64,000 bases of DNA from G965237725 sp965237725. GTDB taxonomy: Bacteria > Pseudomonadota > Gammaproteobacteria > Arenicellales > Poriferihabitantaceae. The translations under genes and the position numbers were made by a program. This document shows positions 18,493-27,861 of the stretch, piece after piece (positions within the stretch are counted from its first letter, which is position 1; the number at the start of each line of letters is the position of its first letter). Below the pieces are notes generated by a model, which saw only the letters and a program-made list of their open reading frames with translations, was not told the DNA's origin and did no database searches. The stretch lies in contig OZ250151.1 of NCBI GenBank assembly GCA_965237725.1, positions 3,596,001 through 3,660,000 of the forward strand, written 5' to 3'.

Positions 18493-18530
18493 AAAAAAAC
18501 CCCCTGGTTCGAAATCTCGCCAGGGGGTTT
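18493..18530 (-). terminator. Terminator or attenuator between tmoX and tmoV
   Basis: Reading on the minus strand, AAACCCCCTGG and CCAGGGGGTTT pair around a 12-nt loop and are followed by a run of T residues. It lies 43 bp after the tmoX stop and 137 bp before tmoV, so it would let the binding protein be made in excess over the membrane subunits. Confidence 0.85.
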
Positions 18531-18572
18531 AAATAGTTTAGACGTTAATATTTCGTCCAATATTCCGGTTGA

Positions 18573-19526
18573 TTAATTAGTCCAACCTTTCCAAACATCT
18601 TCATTGTCTGCCAACCATTTAGCACCCGCATCGGCATGATCCATTCCGTCACTATCAACTAAAGCAGCCATTTGACCGACTTGAGTTGTTGAGAAAGACA
18701 GTTGTGAGAATGCTTTGTAGGCAGCAGGGTGAGTTTTAGGGAACTTATAGTTCGCTGCTTTTTTCAACCAGCCTTTAGGTGAACCACAACTTCCGTCACC
18801 ACCGTCAGCAACACGGCAACCATCGAAATATGGAGGGAACTCGATGAAGGTGAAACCTTCAGCATCAGTGAAGTTTGGAGTCCAGTTGAAGATTACAGTA
18901 CCGCGACCTTCTTTCTTGGCAGCAGCCAATTCAGCCCAAAGCGCATCAGCACCGCCGGCAAATTTAACAACCCAGGTATCACCAAGACCAAGCGCTGCAA
19001 TACGCTCTGGCATTAAGTCACCGTGCCAGCTTTGTGGGCCTTCTAACCAACGACCTTTTCCTTCTGAATCAGGAGTCGTGAAGTTTGCAGAACAATCTTT
19101 AAGTGCTTCCCAGTTAGGAAGGCCAGGGCATAGACCATCGTCGATAACCCAGGTTGGTACACCCATTTCTTCAAGCGTTGATGCAGAATGAGTACCGGCG
19201 TCAATTAGCCCACCCGCGCCCATCGCATTGTAAAATGACGCACCAAAAGTGGATTGCCATACTTCGTGTGAAATTGTTACGTCACCGTTACGAATAGATT
19301 CGTATACCGCTTGAGTATCCGCAGGTACGTATTCAACGTTACTGCCCATGCTTTCAAACATGCCACCAATAACGTAAGCCATAACAATTTGGCTTGACCA
19401 GTTGTGTAGCGGGATAACAATCGGTTCGGAGCTGTCTTGTGCTCTTGCAACACCTGTTGCAGCGAGCAGTGAAACACAACCGGCAAGAACCATTGCCCGG
19501 ATTGATATTGATTTACTTAATTTCAT
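18573..19526 (-). CDS. tmoX: Periplasmic TMAO/glycine betaine-binding protein (TmoX-like)
   Basis: A 317-residue type II solute-binding protein of the OpuAC/ProX family. A signal peptide ends at about residue 29 (GVARAQ). Tryptophans suitable for a quaternary-amine cage are seen at W43 (LHNW), W90 (HEVW), W167 (PQSWHG) and in FNWTPNF. This fits the aromatic box known for TmoX and related betaine-binding proteins. A strong GAGGAG precedes the start. It is divergent from the TorR-like gene. TMAO specificity is inferred from context; betaine remains possible. Confidence 0.8.
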   Translation of the reverse strand: MKLSKSISIRAMVLAGCVSLLAATGVARAQDSSEPIVIPLHNWSSQIVMAYVIGGMFESMGSNVEYVPADTQAVYESIRNGDVTISHEVWQSTFGASFYNAMGAGGLIDAGTHSASTLEEMGVPTWVIDDGLCPGLPNWEALKDCSANFTTPDSEGKGRWLEGPQSWHGDLMPERIAALGLGDTWVVKFAGGADALWAELAAAKKEGRGTVIFNWTPNFTDAEGFTFIEFPPYFDGCRVADGGDGSCGSPKGWLKKAANYKFPKTHPAAYKAFSQLSFSTTQVGQMAALVDSDGMDHADAGAKWLADNEDVWKGWTN

Positions 19527-19872
19527 TTAAGGGTTTCTCCTCGTTAGTTTTATCGATAATTCAAAAAAGGGGGTCCATATAAAGATACTACGCTACCTTT
19601 TGACGAACTAGTTTTATAGCACTCTAAAGTTAAATCCTCCTTTAATGATGAATATCAGTTGATAATCATCACAATACATGAATAATATTAAAATAACCCG
19701 AAATAGGAATTGGTCAGTGCGTAAGCAAACACAAAAATCTTCTGATTACATCCCGACTATTTCCCTATCCTTAACCGAGCTATTAGCACGAGTATGTTAG
19801 TATTCTAATAAGAATCAGATTTACTATGTTTGTTAAAAAATGTTCTAAATAAGTTAATAATGTTAACAAGTT
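19527..19872. promoter_or_regulatory. Divergent promoter region tmoX / torR-like
   Basis: A 346-bp AT-rich noncoding gap. GTTAA-TAATG-TTAAC forms a small dyad at 19853-19867, just before the regulator ATG. I found no clear copies of the E. coli tor box (CTGTTCATAT). The region is the obvious target for the TorR-like regulator, but no site can be assigned. Confidence 0.4.
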
Positions 19873-20631
19873 ATGATTTCCTCCCAACCATTACCTAAAG
19901 ATGAGGCCACACTGCTAGTTGTTGAGGATGATGAGGCCACCCGTGAGAAAATGGCGGCGTATTTCGAAAAAGAGGGTTATCGAGTATTGACTGCAACCAC
20001 GGCGTCTGAATGTAATCATCAAATGGGGCGCAACAATGTTGATCTTGTGATACTCGATATAAATCTACCCGAGGGAGACGGGTTGACACTTGCTCGAGAA
20101 ATTCGTGCCAAATTAGATATCGGAATTATATTTGTTTCCGGTCGAAGTGAAGATGTTGATCGAATTATCGGGCTTGAGATTGGGGCGGACGACTACATGG
20201 TTAAGCCGTATAATCCACGCGAACTGTTAGCGAGGGTAAAAGGGCTTCTCCGTCGAACTCTAAGCGGTCAATCAAAGCCAAAGGCAGTTCGGGAGTTTTC
20301 CGGTTGGCAACTTGATATGTTACGACGAGTTCTCATCGCAGCAGATGGTCGCATATTTGAATTGACGCGAGCCGAACTTGAATTGTTAGATATATTCACA
20401 AAATTTCCTGGAACCATGTTATCAAGGGACCGCTTGATGTATAAGGTTACCCATCGCGCCTGGAATCCGGGTGACAGAACTATTGATGTACTAATTCGGC
20501 GTTTGCGACTGAAACTCGAGTTGGATCCAGCAAAGCCTACGATAATCAAGACAGTACATGGTGAAGGTTACATGTTCTGTGATACGGTGGTCGATTCAAT
20601 CAACTCATCTGCAGCTCTAATAGATTCATAA
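19873..20631 (+). CDS. torR: OmpR-family response regulator (TorR-like)
   Basis: A 252-residue DNA-binding regulator. The receiver domain has acidic residues at VVEDDE, the phosphoacceptor Asp-62 in LDINLPEGDG and the conserved Lys in MVKPYNPREL. The C-terminal winged helix is recognisable by TRAELELLDIF and the ending DPAKPTIIKTVHGEGYMF. Together with the adjacent hybrid kinase and TorT-like protein it forms a TMAO-sensing set of TorTRS type. Its last 64 bp overlap the 3' end of the kinase gene on the other strand. Confidence 0.85.
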   Translation: MISSQPLPKDEATLLVVEDDEATREKMAAYFEKEGYRVLTATTASECNHQMGRNNVDLVILDINLPEGDGLTLAREIRAKLDIGIIFVSGRSEDVDRIIGLEIGADDYMVKPYNPRELLARVKGLLRRTLSGQSKPKAVREFSGWQLDMLRRVLIAADGRIFELTRAELELLDIFTKFPGTMLSRDRLMYKVTHRAWNPGDRTIDVLIRRLRLKLELDPAKPTIIKTVHGEGYMFCDTVVDSINSSAALIDS

Positions 20632-23477
20632 AATAGAGGCGTAATTTCTTCCAGTTGACTCGTCTGTTGATTTTCATCGTTCTCCACAATATGCAACAAC
20701 GCAGAGAGACGTAAAAATCCAAAATTTCCCGAAGCACTTTTCATTCGATGTGCGACATTGGAAATTTCCCGGCTGTTTTCTTCAGCTATGCAAGCCGCTA
20801 TTTGTTCGAGATAGCGATTGCCACTCTTTTTAAACACGCCAAGTAATTGGGATACTTTTTCTTGCCCCAGCAGTTCAATATCATTTCGTATTATGGATCC
20901 GTCAATAATTATTCTGCGGCGCCACGAATCAATCTGATATGTTTCTGGTTGACTTTTGCTAACAAAAACATCGCCGATGCTAACTTGGTTGACAGCGTTG
21001 TTCAAATCATCAATTGTAAACGGCTTGCCCAGAAAGCCATCCATCCCGGCAGCCAGGTATTGTTGTACTTCTTCTTCAAAAACATGTGCAGACATTGCAA
21101 TCACCGGCATATTGCGGATTTCTTTAATATTATGTTTGCGAATTCTTTTGAGTACTTCAAGGCCGTCTATACCAGGCAAACTTATGTCGAGTAATGCCAG
21201 ATCGGGCAATACAGACTCCATCTGAGTCAAAGCCGATTCACCATTACTAGCGGTAGTAACATAGTAACCACTCTGGATCAGATACTGCTGAGCAACTTCC
21301 ATATTAGTAGGATCATCTTCTATCACCAGAATTTTACGGCCCGGTGAGCTCTTAACAACAGATTTTGAAATTTTTTTGGGTATCGCTTTGGTAGCACCAA
21401 ATGGTAGATCAAATCGTACTACGGTCCCAATATTCAGTTCGCTTTCAAGTTCGATATTTCCACCCATTTTGTTAACCAGCCTGCGGCAAATTGCAAGCCC
21501 GAGCCCAACACCACCGTAGCTGCGCGAGATTGAGTTATCTGCTTGAGTAAAGGCCTTAAACAACTCTTCCTTGTGTTGGGTCTCAATTCCAATTCCTGTG
21601 TCACGCACTTCAAACATGAATTTAAAAACTTTGTTGCTGCTTTCCAGTAAATTTACTGAAAGCGTTATTTCTCCATTCTCAGTAAACTTGGCAGCATTCC
21701 CAAGTAAATTCATTAGGATCTGGTTCAGTTTGCCAGAATCCCCCTTGAGTTGAGGTGGTAGCTCGCAATTAATTTTCAAAAATATCTTGTTGCCTTTTTC
21801 ACGAGCGGAAGCTTCCATTACACTAACCAGATTCGTTACCAGTCGGTGTAGATCGAAACTATTGAATTCTACTTCTATTTTCCCTGCTCGTACCTGGGAA
21901 TATCCTAAGACATTATCGAGAATATTCAGCAAAAGAGAATTTGCAGTATCTACGGCATTGAGATATTGAGTTTGTTTGGAACTCAAATTGGTTTGACTTA
22001 ATAAATTTAGTGTGCCCAAAGCGCCACTCAAGGGCGTACGTAGTTCGTGACTGATCGTAGCAAGAAAGTCAGTTTTTGCCTGATTGGCATGTTCCGCTCT
22101 CTCTCTGGCGACGTCGTGTTGTGCAACTTCTTCGGCCAGTCGCTGATTTGCTTGTTCAAGTTGTAATGTTCTTTCTTGGACCGTAACCTCCAGGTTATCT
22201 TTATATTGGTTAAGTTCCTCGTTTAGCTCTTCTTTGGCAATTGCATTGTCACGAAACAACCAGAGCGCTTGAGCCATTTTGCTAACTTCGTCATTCCCAG
22301 AGGCGTCTACGGGGTGGTCCAGATTTCCACCTGCAATGGACAGCGTTGCTTCCTTCAAGCCAAGCAGTCGGCGGATGACATCATGGTGGACATAACGCCA
22401 TAATATAAATGCCATCAATACAAGCGCGACTAGTGCACTAAGAAAAAAGGTTTGTCGACTGTCGTTGAGTGACCGCCTGGCGGCTGCGCTGGCCTCAGTT
22501 AATACCCGACCACTGGTACTGGAGAGCTCGCTGACGATAACATTTAGCCTGTCCGCCTCAGATTGATAGCGCTGTTCGGATTCTATTAATGTGCTATGGG
22601 CTTCTAATAAAGATCTGCGGGTAGTGAATATATTACTGATATTGATTGGGCCTGCATCCAGGTGCATCGACTGCAGTAGCTCGCCTGCCCGCCGTTTACG
22701 GTGTGGGTCGTTGATTTCATTAATTCTACGTTTCAATATCGAGACAATATTTATTGCGCGTTGTTCTGTCGCGTCGATTGTCGAAATTTTGGTTTCTTTT
22801 GATACCCGATTAATAATCTGGCTGAGACTAGCGCTACTTTGCCGTAATTCGTACATCCGCTCAAGTGCGTCAATATCGATTTCGACTAGCCGATCAAAAA
22901 CATTGTATAGAATCGGTGGAGGGGCTTGTTGTTCTACTAGATCGTATAGACTTGAAGTTACGGCAGTTGTCGTCGCTGCTGCATTCGCAACTAATGAGTT
23001 CGCCATACTGTTTAATTCGACAGTATTGGTAATAAGTAAATCGGTCAGAGATTTCATTTGTTGTTGAAGTCGAATCCTGTTACCAATTTGGTCATTACGT
23101 TCGTCCAAAATTTTCCTAAGGTTTTCCACTGTGTTTTCAATAGATTGGAGAAAGTAATTGTCGACTCCCTGATCCTCAAGCGAGGACACCAATGGCGAAA
23201 AAGCTTGTATATGGTGATCTAGTAAATCTAGAGTTTGCTTTCGTTGTTGATCACTCAGTGCTTTGTCCATACTTTGCACGATCGCACTCAAACGGGAGTT
23301 TAGCTCAGTCACTTCATGGGCATTTCGCAAAACGGGAACAGCTTTATTTACAACCGAGTCCTGGGTATTGGAGACATTTTGAAACCCACCCAGACCAATC
23401 GCAGCGGCTAATAGTAATAACAGCGCAATGGCGCCATATGCGAAGAGTAGCTTATTTGCGATGCTGTTAAATTTCAT
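20568..23477 (-). CDS. torS: Unorthodox hybrid sensor histidine kinase (TorS-like)
   Basis: Membrane sensor that would relay a TorT signal through His-Asp-His phosphotransfer to the TorR-like regulator. A start at 23507 is open, but AGGTGG ahead of the ATG at 23477 favours MKFNSIANKLL, giving 969 residues. Order: TM1 about 12-32, long helical periplasmic sensor, TM2 about 355, HAMP, coiled coil, HisKA with His in ISHELRTPLSG (about 476), HATPase (GVGLGLAICRRLV), receiver with Asp in LLDISLPG (about 763), and HPt with VAHRMKSASGNFG (about 908). This is the TorS architecture, though orthology is inferred from architecture and neighbours. The 3' end overlaps the regulator gene convergently. Confidence 0.88.
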   Translation of the reverse strand: MKFNSIANKLLFAYGAIALLLLLAAAIGLGGFQNVSNTQDSVVNKAVPVLRNAHEVTELNSRLSAIVQSMDKALSDQQRKQTLDLLDHHIQAFSPLVSSLEDQGVDNYFLQSIENTVENLRKILDERNDQIGNRIRLQQQMKSLTDLLITNTVELNSMANSLVANAAATTTAVTSSLYDLVEQQAPPPILYNVFDRLVEIDIDALERMYELRQSSASLSQIINRVSKETKISTIDATEQRAINIVSILKRRINEINDPHRKRRAGELLQSMHLDAGPINISNIFTTRRSLLEAHSTLIESEQRYQSEADRLNVIVSELSSTSGRVLTEASAAARRSLNDSRQTFFLSALVALVLMAFILWRYVHHDVIRRLLGLKEATLSIAGGNLDHPVDASGNDEVSKMAQALWLFRDNAIAKEELNEELNQYKDNLEVTVQERTLQLEQANQRLAEEVAQHDVARERAEHANQAKTDFLATISHELRTPLSGALGTLNLLSQTNLSSKQTQYLNAVDTANSLLLNILDNVLGYSQVRAGKIEVEFNSFDLHRLVTNLVSVMEASAREKGNKIFLKINCELPPQLKGDSGKLNQILMNLLGNAAKFTENGEITLSVNLLESSNKVFKFMFEVRDTGIGIETQHKEELFKAFTQADNSISRSYGGVGLGLAICRRLVNKMGGNIELESELNIGTVVRFDLPFGATKAIPKKISKSVVKSSPGRKILVIEDDPTNMEVAQQYLIQSGYYVTTASNGESALTQMESVLPDLALLDISLPGIDGLEVLKRIRKHNIKEIRNMPVIAMSAHVFEEEVQQYLAAGMDGFLGKPFTIDDLNNAVNQVSIGDVFVSKSQPETYQIDSWRRRIIIDGSIIRNDIELLGQEKVSQLLGVFKKSGNRYLEQIAACIAEENSREISNVAHRMKSASGNFGFLRLSALLHIVENDENQQTSQLEEITPLFYESIRAADELIESTTVSQNM

Positions 23478-23550
23478 ATGTCTATACCACCTGTATCTGA
23501 TGATCAATCAAGGTTACAATGTTTTTGATCCAAATATAAAATATCTTTTT

Positions 23551-24651
23551 ATGCTGAAAACGATTTCTTCCATACGAGTTACGTATTATTTAATTTATGT
23601 CGTTATTGTATACATAAGTATGGTTGCGAATGTAATCCATGCCCAAAACAACGATTCGTCATTTTGGCCGGTGCAAACTTGGGAAATTCCGTTCGATTAC
23701 AATAGCCCTACCCATGAGATCAATTATAGCCGTGCGGAATTGCCTAAAAAACGCTGGAACTTGTGTATCGCCTATCCCCATTTAAAAGATGCATACTGGC
23801 TTAACGTCAACTATGGCATGGTAGAAGAAGCAAACCATTTAGGGGTTAATTTTACTTTAGTCGAAGCAGGGGGGTACCCTAATCTTGAGCGACAGAGACA
23901 ACAAATTGTCGAATGCACCAACAAAAATGTTGATGCGTTAATTATTGGTACAGTTTCTTTCGAAGGATTGATGGAAGAAATTCTAAAAATAGCAAGTAGG
24001 ATGCCTGTTTTGGCAACCGTCAATGACATCAGTAACGCCGGGATTACTGCAAAATCCGGTGTTTCCTGGACTGAGATGGGAAGAGTTACGGGTGAATTTC
24101 TTGCCCATCGACATCCTAAAGAATCTGAGCCAGTTAATGTAGCCTGGTTTCCCGGCCCCCAAGGTGCGGGCTGGGTTAAATTTATTGAGGACGGATTTCG
24201 TCAGGGTATTAAGGACAGTAGTGTAGAAATTGTTGTGACTAAGTGGGGAGATACAGGGAAAGAAATACAACGAACGTTAGTACAAGAGGCGATGGAAACA
24301 TATAGCGATATCGACTATATCGTTGGTAATGCATTGACTGCAGAGGCAGCAATCAGCATTCTTCTGCAATTGTCCCGCGACCAATCTGTGGGTATCGTTT
24401 CAACTTACCTAACCCCGGCTGTCTATCGCGGTATTCGGCGTGGACGAATTCTCGCGGCGCCTACAGATGCACCGGTATTGCAAGGTAGGATATCTATCAA
24501 TCAGGCGGTACGTGTATTAGAAGGCCTGCCTTTTGTGCCGCATGCCGGACCTCAAATTAGAATGATTACAGGACAAATAGAGGATGCCGAAATAATTAAT
24601 GATTCTTTGGCACCGCCTACTTTCACCCCATCTTTCGTAGTAAAGCACTAA
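23551..24651 (+). CDS. torT: Periplasmic ligand-binding sensor protein (TorT-like)
   Basis: A periplasmic-binding-protein type 1 fold of the TorT group, which binds TMAO and contacts the TorS sensor domain. The open frame extends upstream to 23428, into the kinase gene, but the ATG at 23551 gives a normal signal peptide (MLKTISSIRVTYYLIYVV to about VIHAQ) and a 366-residue protein close to the family length. Lobe features include CIAYPHLKDAYWLNVNYGM, DALIIGTVSF and DYIVGNALTAEAA. It is divergent from the kinase gene, with about 73 bp between starts. Confidence 0.82.
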   Translation: MLKTISSIRVTYYLIYVVIVYISMVANVIHAQNNDSSFWPVQTWEIPFDYNSPTHEINYSRAELPKKRWNLCIAYPHLKDAYWLNVNYGMVEEANHLGVNFTLVEAGGYPNLERQRQQIVECTNKNVDALIIGTVSFEGLMEEILKIASRMPVLATVNDISNAGITAKSGVSWTEMGRVTGEFLAHRHPKESEPVNVAWFPGPQGAGWVKFIEDGFRQGIKDSSVEIVVTKWGDTGKEIQRTLVQEAMETYSDIDYIVGNALTAEAAISILLQLSRDQSVGIVSTYLTPAVYRGIRRGRILAAPTDAPVLQGRISINQAVRVLEGLPFVPHAGPQIRMITGQIEDAEIINDSLAPPTFTPSFVVKH

Positions 24652-24939
24652 TTCATGAATTTTGGGCGTGTTTGCTAAATGGATGTCCGAAAGCGAAGGG
24701 AAGTGATATATTAATTAGATATGAACCAAAATAGTACCATACATAAGTTTTAGTATGAAAAAAGGGAATAATGTGTATACTACCACTGAATTTTCGATTA
24801 TTTGGTATACTTTTTGTACAAACTTGATTGCGGATATTTCTTCAAAACCTGATTAAACAATTGAATATACTTGACTTTCAGGTTCATCAATCCGGTATTA
24901 GATAAATTTGGAAAGTTTTTAAATATTTTGAGAAATTAA

Positions 24940-27291
24940 ATGACAGTTGATATAAGTAGCATTGTAAGTCTTCGGGAACCCGGACTGGGTCAAGAATGGA
25001 TTGGGAGAGAACGCTATGTGGTTCGTGGTGGGGCGGTAGTTGCTGTACCGATTTTGCAAGGCGATGAAATTGAATTAATTGATCCCGAAGGACGTCAATG
25101 CGCTCATATTCTTGGGTTTAATTCTTCGAGTAAAGTGGTTACCGAGCAATTTGGAATTACACCAAATACCAATGGAGAGCGCATGGCTCATATGCTGGAC
25201 AGTGATAGTCTGGTAGCGAAAAATATTAGCCGTAAACTTAAATCTTTTTCAATCGATTTAAACGGCGCTCCTGTTGCCGAGGTTTTATCCGGCGATACAC
25301 CAGCGGGGTCCAGTATCATATTGACCAGCGAAGCTGAAATGGTTTGCCTGATTTGTGCCCCGGGGGAACCCATGACGCCGGATCAGCAGTCTCCACCCAC
25401 AGATTTAGTCGCTTACATTAACAGGGCAAATCCTGAATTGGTTGTCACCAATGAGTTGCCCGATCCGTTGGCTGACGAAAGCCAAAGTATTCGAATTGAC
25501 GCCTCAACCGCCCAGGCGTATGAAGTCAAAGCCGGGGAATATATTCAAATTATTGATGTAGATGGTCGACAGTGCTCCGATTTTCAATGTTTTGACAAAG
25601 CGAAATTAGAAAAAGGCAAAACCCGATTTTTAAGCGCAACCACAACCCGAGCATTATTGGGTTCAGCATATCCAGGGCCGGGATTGTTTTCGAAATTCTA
25701 TGATGTAGATTTCGACCCATTAATTGAAATTGTTCAGGATACTTGTGGACGACATGATGCTTTTGGGCTGGCATGTACCAGCAAATACTATGACGAAGCT
25801 GGATATCCCGGTCATGTTAATTGCTCAGAAAATTTTAACAAGGCACTGGAACCTTATCCCATAGAACCCAGGAATGGCTGGCAGGCCATGAATTTGTTTT
25901 TTAATACCTTCTTCGATGATGCATACACTTTTATGTTCGATGATCCTTGGTCACGAGCGGGAGATTATGTGTTATTACGAGCGGTTAAGGACTTGATATG
26001 TCTTTCATCTTCCTGCCCGTGTGATATTGATCCTGCCAATGGTTGGACACCCACTGATGTACATGTTCGAACTTATTCCAATGAAAATTTATTTAAACGT
26101 GCAATTGCATTTAGAAAAACAACCGACGCCGAACCCGAAATGACTAAAGAAACAGGCTTTCATAGCAGAACTTCACAACTGACCCGTAACTTTACCGAAT
26201 ATAATGGCTATTGGTTGGCCAATAATTTTACGAATTATTGTTGTACTGCAGAGTATTGGGCGTGTCGAGAAGGTGTCATCATGACCGATCTTTCACCATT
26301 GCGAAAATACGAGGTAGTTGGCCCCGATGCTGAAATTGTGATGCAGACTTGTGTGACCCGGGATGTGCGTAAAATGGGTGACGGCCATGTGGTCTACACC
26401 GCAATGTGTTATGAATCCGGCGGCATGATTGATGACGGCACAGTTTTTAAACTGGGAAAAGATAATTTTCGTTGGGTTGGTGGTAATGACACATCTGGTT
26501 TATGGATTCGCCAACAAGCCCAGGAAAGAAAAATGCGAGCCTGGGTTAAAGACTCAACTTCTCAGCTAAACAATCTGCAAATTCAGGGACCCAAAAGCCT
26601 GGATGTTTTGAAGAAAATTATTTGGACCAGACCGGATCAGGCAACCGTAGAAGAGCTGGCGTGGTTTCGCTTTTCAATTGCTCGAATTGGCGATGAGTCG
26701 GGAGCCCCTATTATTGTTTCACGCACCGGATACACTGGCGAGCAAGGCTATGAAATATTTTGCCATCCACGAGATGCGGAAGTTGTCTGGGATGCTGTTT
26801 GGAAGGCAGGTCAGGAATTTAAAATTGTGCCTTTGGGACTGGAAGCGTTGGATATGCTGCGTATTGAAGCAGGCCTGGTTTTTGCAGGTTCTGAATTCTG
26901 CGATCAAACCGATCCCTTCGAAGCGGGTATTGGTTTTACTGTGCCCTTGAAGTCAAAACAGGATGACTTTATTGGGCGTGAAGCATTAGTAGCTCGAAAA
27001 GAAAATCCCCAGGAAAAACTCGTTGGGCTGGAAATTTCTGGAGAAGAAATGGGCGGTGGCGGTGACGGCGTTTACATTGGTCGTGAGCAGGTGGGCACCA
27101 TAACCAGCGGGATGATATCGCCTTATTTGAGAAAAAATATTGCGTTGTGCAAGATGAAAATTATTCATTCAGATTTGGACACGGAAGTAGAAATTGGGAA
27201 ACTGGATGGGCATCAAAAGCGTATTCCAGCCAAAGTTGTGGCTTTCCCCCATTTTGACCCCAAGAAAGAGCGTGTTCGGGGGAATTACTAA
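24940..27291 (+). CDS. tdm: Trimethylamine N-oxide demethylase (DUF1989-GcvT fusion)
   Basis: Converts TMAO to dimethylamine and formaldehyde; the C-terminal folate domain can capture the formaldehyde. The 783 residues comprise two DUF1989-type halves (about 20-165 and 190-395), with DPEGRQCAH and DVDGRQCSD as the repeated core, metal-ligand-rich VQDTCGRHDAFGLAC, GHVNCSENF and SSSCPCDIDP, and a GcvT-like tetrahydrofolate domain (about 405-770, with SRTGYTGEQGYEIF and GLEALDMLRIEAG). This arrangement and size are diagnostic of Tdm. It has its own 288-bp upstream gap (24652-24939, AT-rich, no other feature) and lies beside the TmoXVW and TorTRS-like genes. Confidence 0.93.
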   Translation: MTVDISSIVSLREPGLGQEWIGRERYVVRGGAVVAVPILQGDEIELIDPEGRQCAHILGFNSSSKVVTEQFGITPNTNGERMAHMLDSDSLVAKNISRKLKSFSIDLNGAPVAEVLSGDTPAGSSIILTSEAEMVCLICAPGEPMTPDQQSPPTDLVAYINRANPELVVTNELPDPLADESQSIRIDASTAQAYEVKAGEYIQIIDVDGRQCSDFQCFDKAKLEKGKTRFLSATTTRALLGSAYPGPGLFSKFYDVDFDPLIEIVQDTCGRHDAFGLACTSKYYDEAGYPGHVNCSENFNKALEPYPIEPRNGWQAMNLFFNTFFDDAYTFMFDDPWSRAGDYVLLRAVKDLICLSSSCPCDIDPANGWTPTDVHVRTYSNENLFKRAIAFRKTTDAEPEMTKETGFHSRTSQLTRNFTEYNGYWLANNFTNYCCTAEYWACREGVIMTDLSPLRKYEVVGPDAEIVMQTCVTRDVRKMGDGHVVYTAMCYESGGMIDDGTVFKLGKDNFRWVGGNDTSGLWIRQQAQERKMRAWVKDSTSQLNNLQIQGPKSLDVLKKIIWTRPDQATVEELAWFRFSIARIGDESGAPIIVSRTGYTGEQGYEIFCHPRDAEVVWDAVWKAGQEFKIVPLGLEALDMLRIEAGLVFAGSEFCDQTDPFEAGIGFTVPLKSKQDDFIGREALVARKENPQEKLVGLEISGEEMGGGGDGVYIGREQVGTITSGMISPYLRKNIALCKMKIIHSDLDTEVEIGKLDGHQKRIPAKVVAFPHFDPKKERVRGNY

Positions 27292-27412
27292 ATTTATAAA
27301 GCTCGTATCGTGAACTGAAGAGTCCTCCATATTTGCGCTCCATCATAATTGTTTGACAGTAGAACGTTTTTATATAAATACTTCATTTGCTAAATCGAGG
27401 TACGAATCTAGT

Positions 27413-27748
27413 ATGACAAAATCTCCCGAATTCATTTTTGCTGATTCGAATTCAATTCCGTGGCAGCAGTCAGAAATGGCTGATGGCGTGCAGGTGAAGA
27501 CGCTTTGCTCGGCCAATGGCCAGACTATGGAGATATACAAGTTTGCCCCAAACTGCACCTATCCTGATCATTTCCATGAAGGCGTGGAGTTTGTATATTT
27601 ACTGGAAGGAGAGGCGCGACAAAACGGCAAATGGCTGTCAGCAGGCTGGTCTAGCGTTGCCGAGAAGGGAACCATTGACAGCGAATTCATTAGTGGCGAT
27701 TCTGGCTGCACATTTTTGACTGTCTATGCTGCATCTCGTTATCTCTAG
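27413..27748 (+). CDS. ChrR-like cupin protein
   Basis: A 111-residue single cupin. Metal ligands are seen in YPDHFHEGVEFVYLLEGEA, the first cupin motif; the second motif is degenerate (GTIDSEFISGDSGCTFLTVY). A TTG start at 27353 is open but carries no ribosome binding site, so the ATG at 27413 (MTKSPEF) is preferred. It follows tdm by about 120 bp. Small cupins of this type often bind Zn or Fe; no substrate can be given. Confidence 0.75.
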   Translation: MTKSPEFIFADSNSIPWQQSEMADGVQVKTLCSANGQTMEIYKFAPNCTYPDHFHEGVEFVYLLEGEARQNGKWLSAGWSSVAEKGTIDSEFISGDSGCTFLTVYAASRYL

Positions 27749-27861
27749 ATCACCATAAGCCATCGTGCACATTTGTAGTGTAAATTACACTATCAAATAA
27801 TTAAATCCAAAGCGTTCGCTAAACTATTGCGATGGATTTCCGCAGGGGTTAGTGTTCGTCA

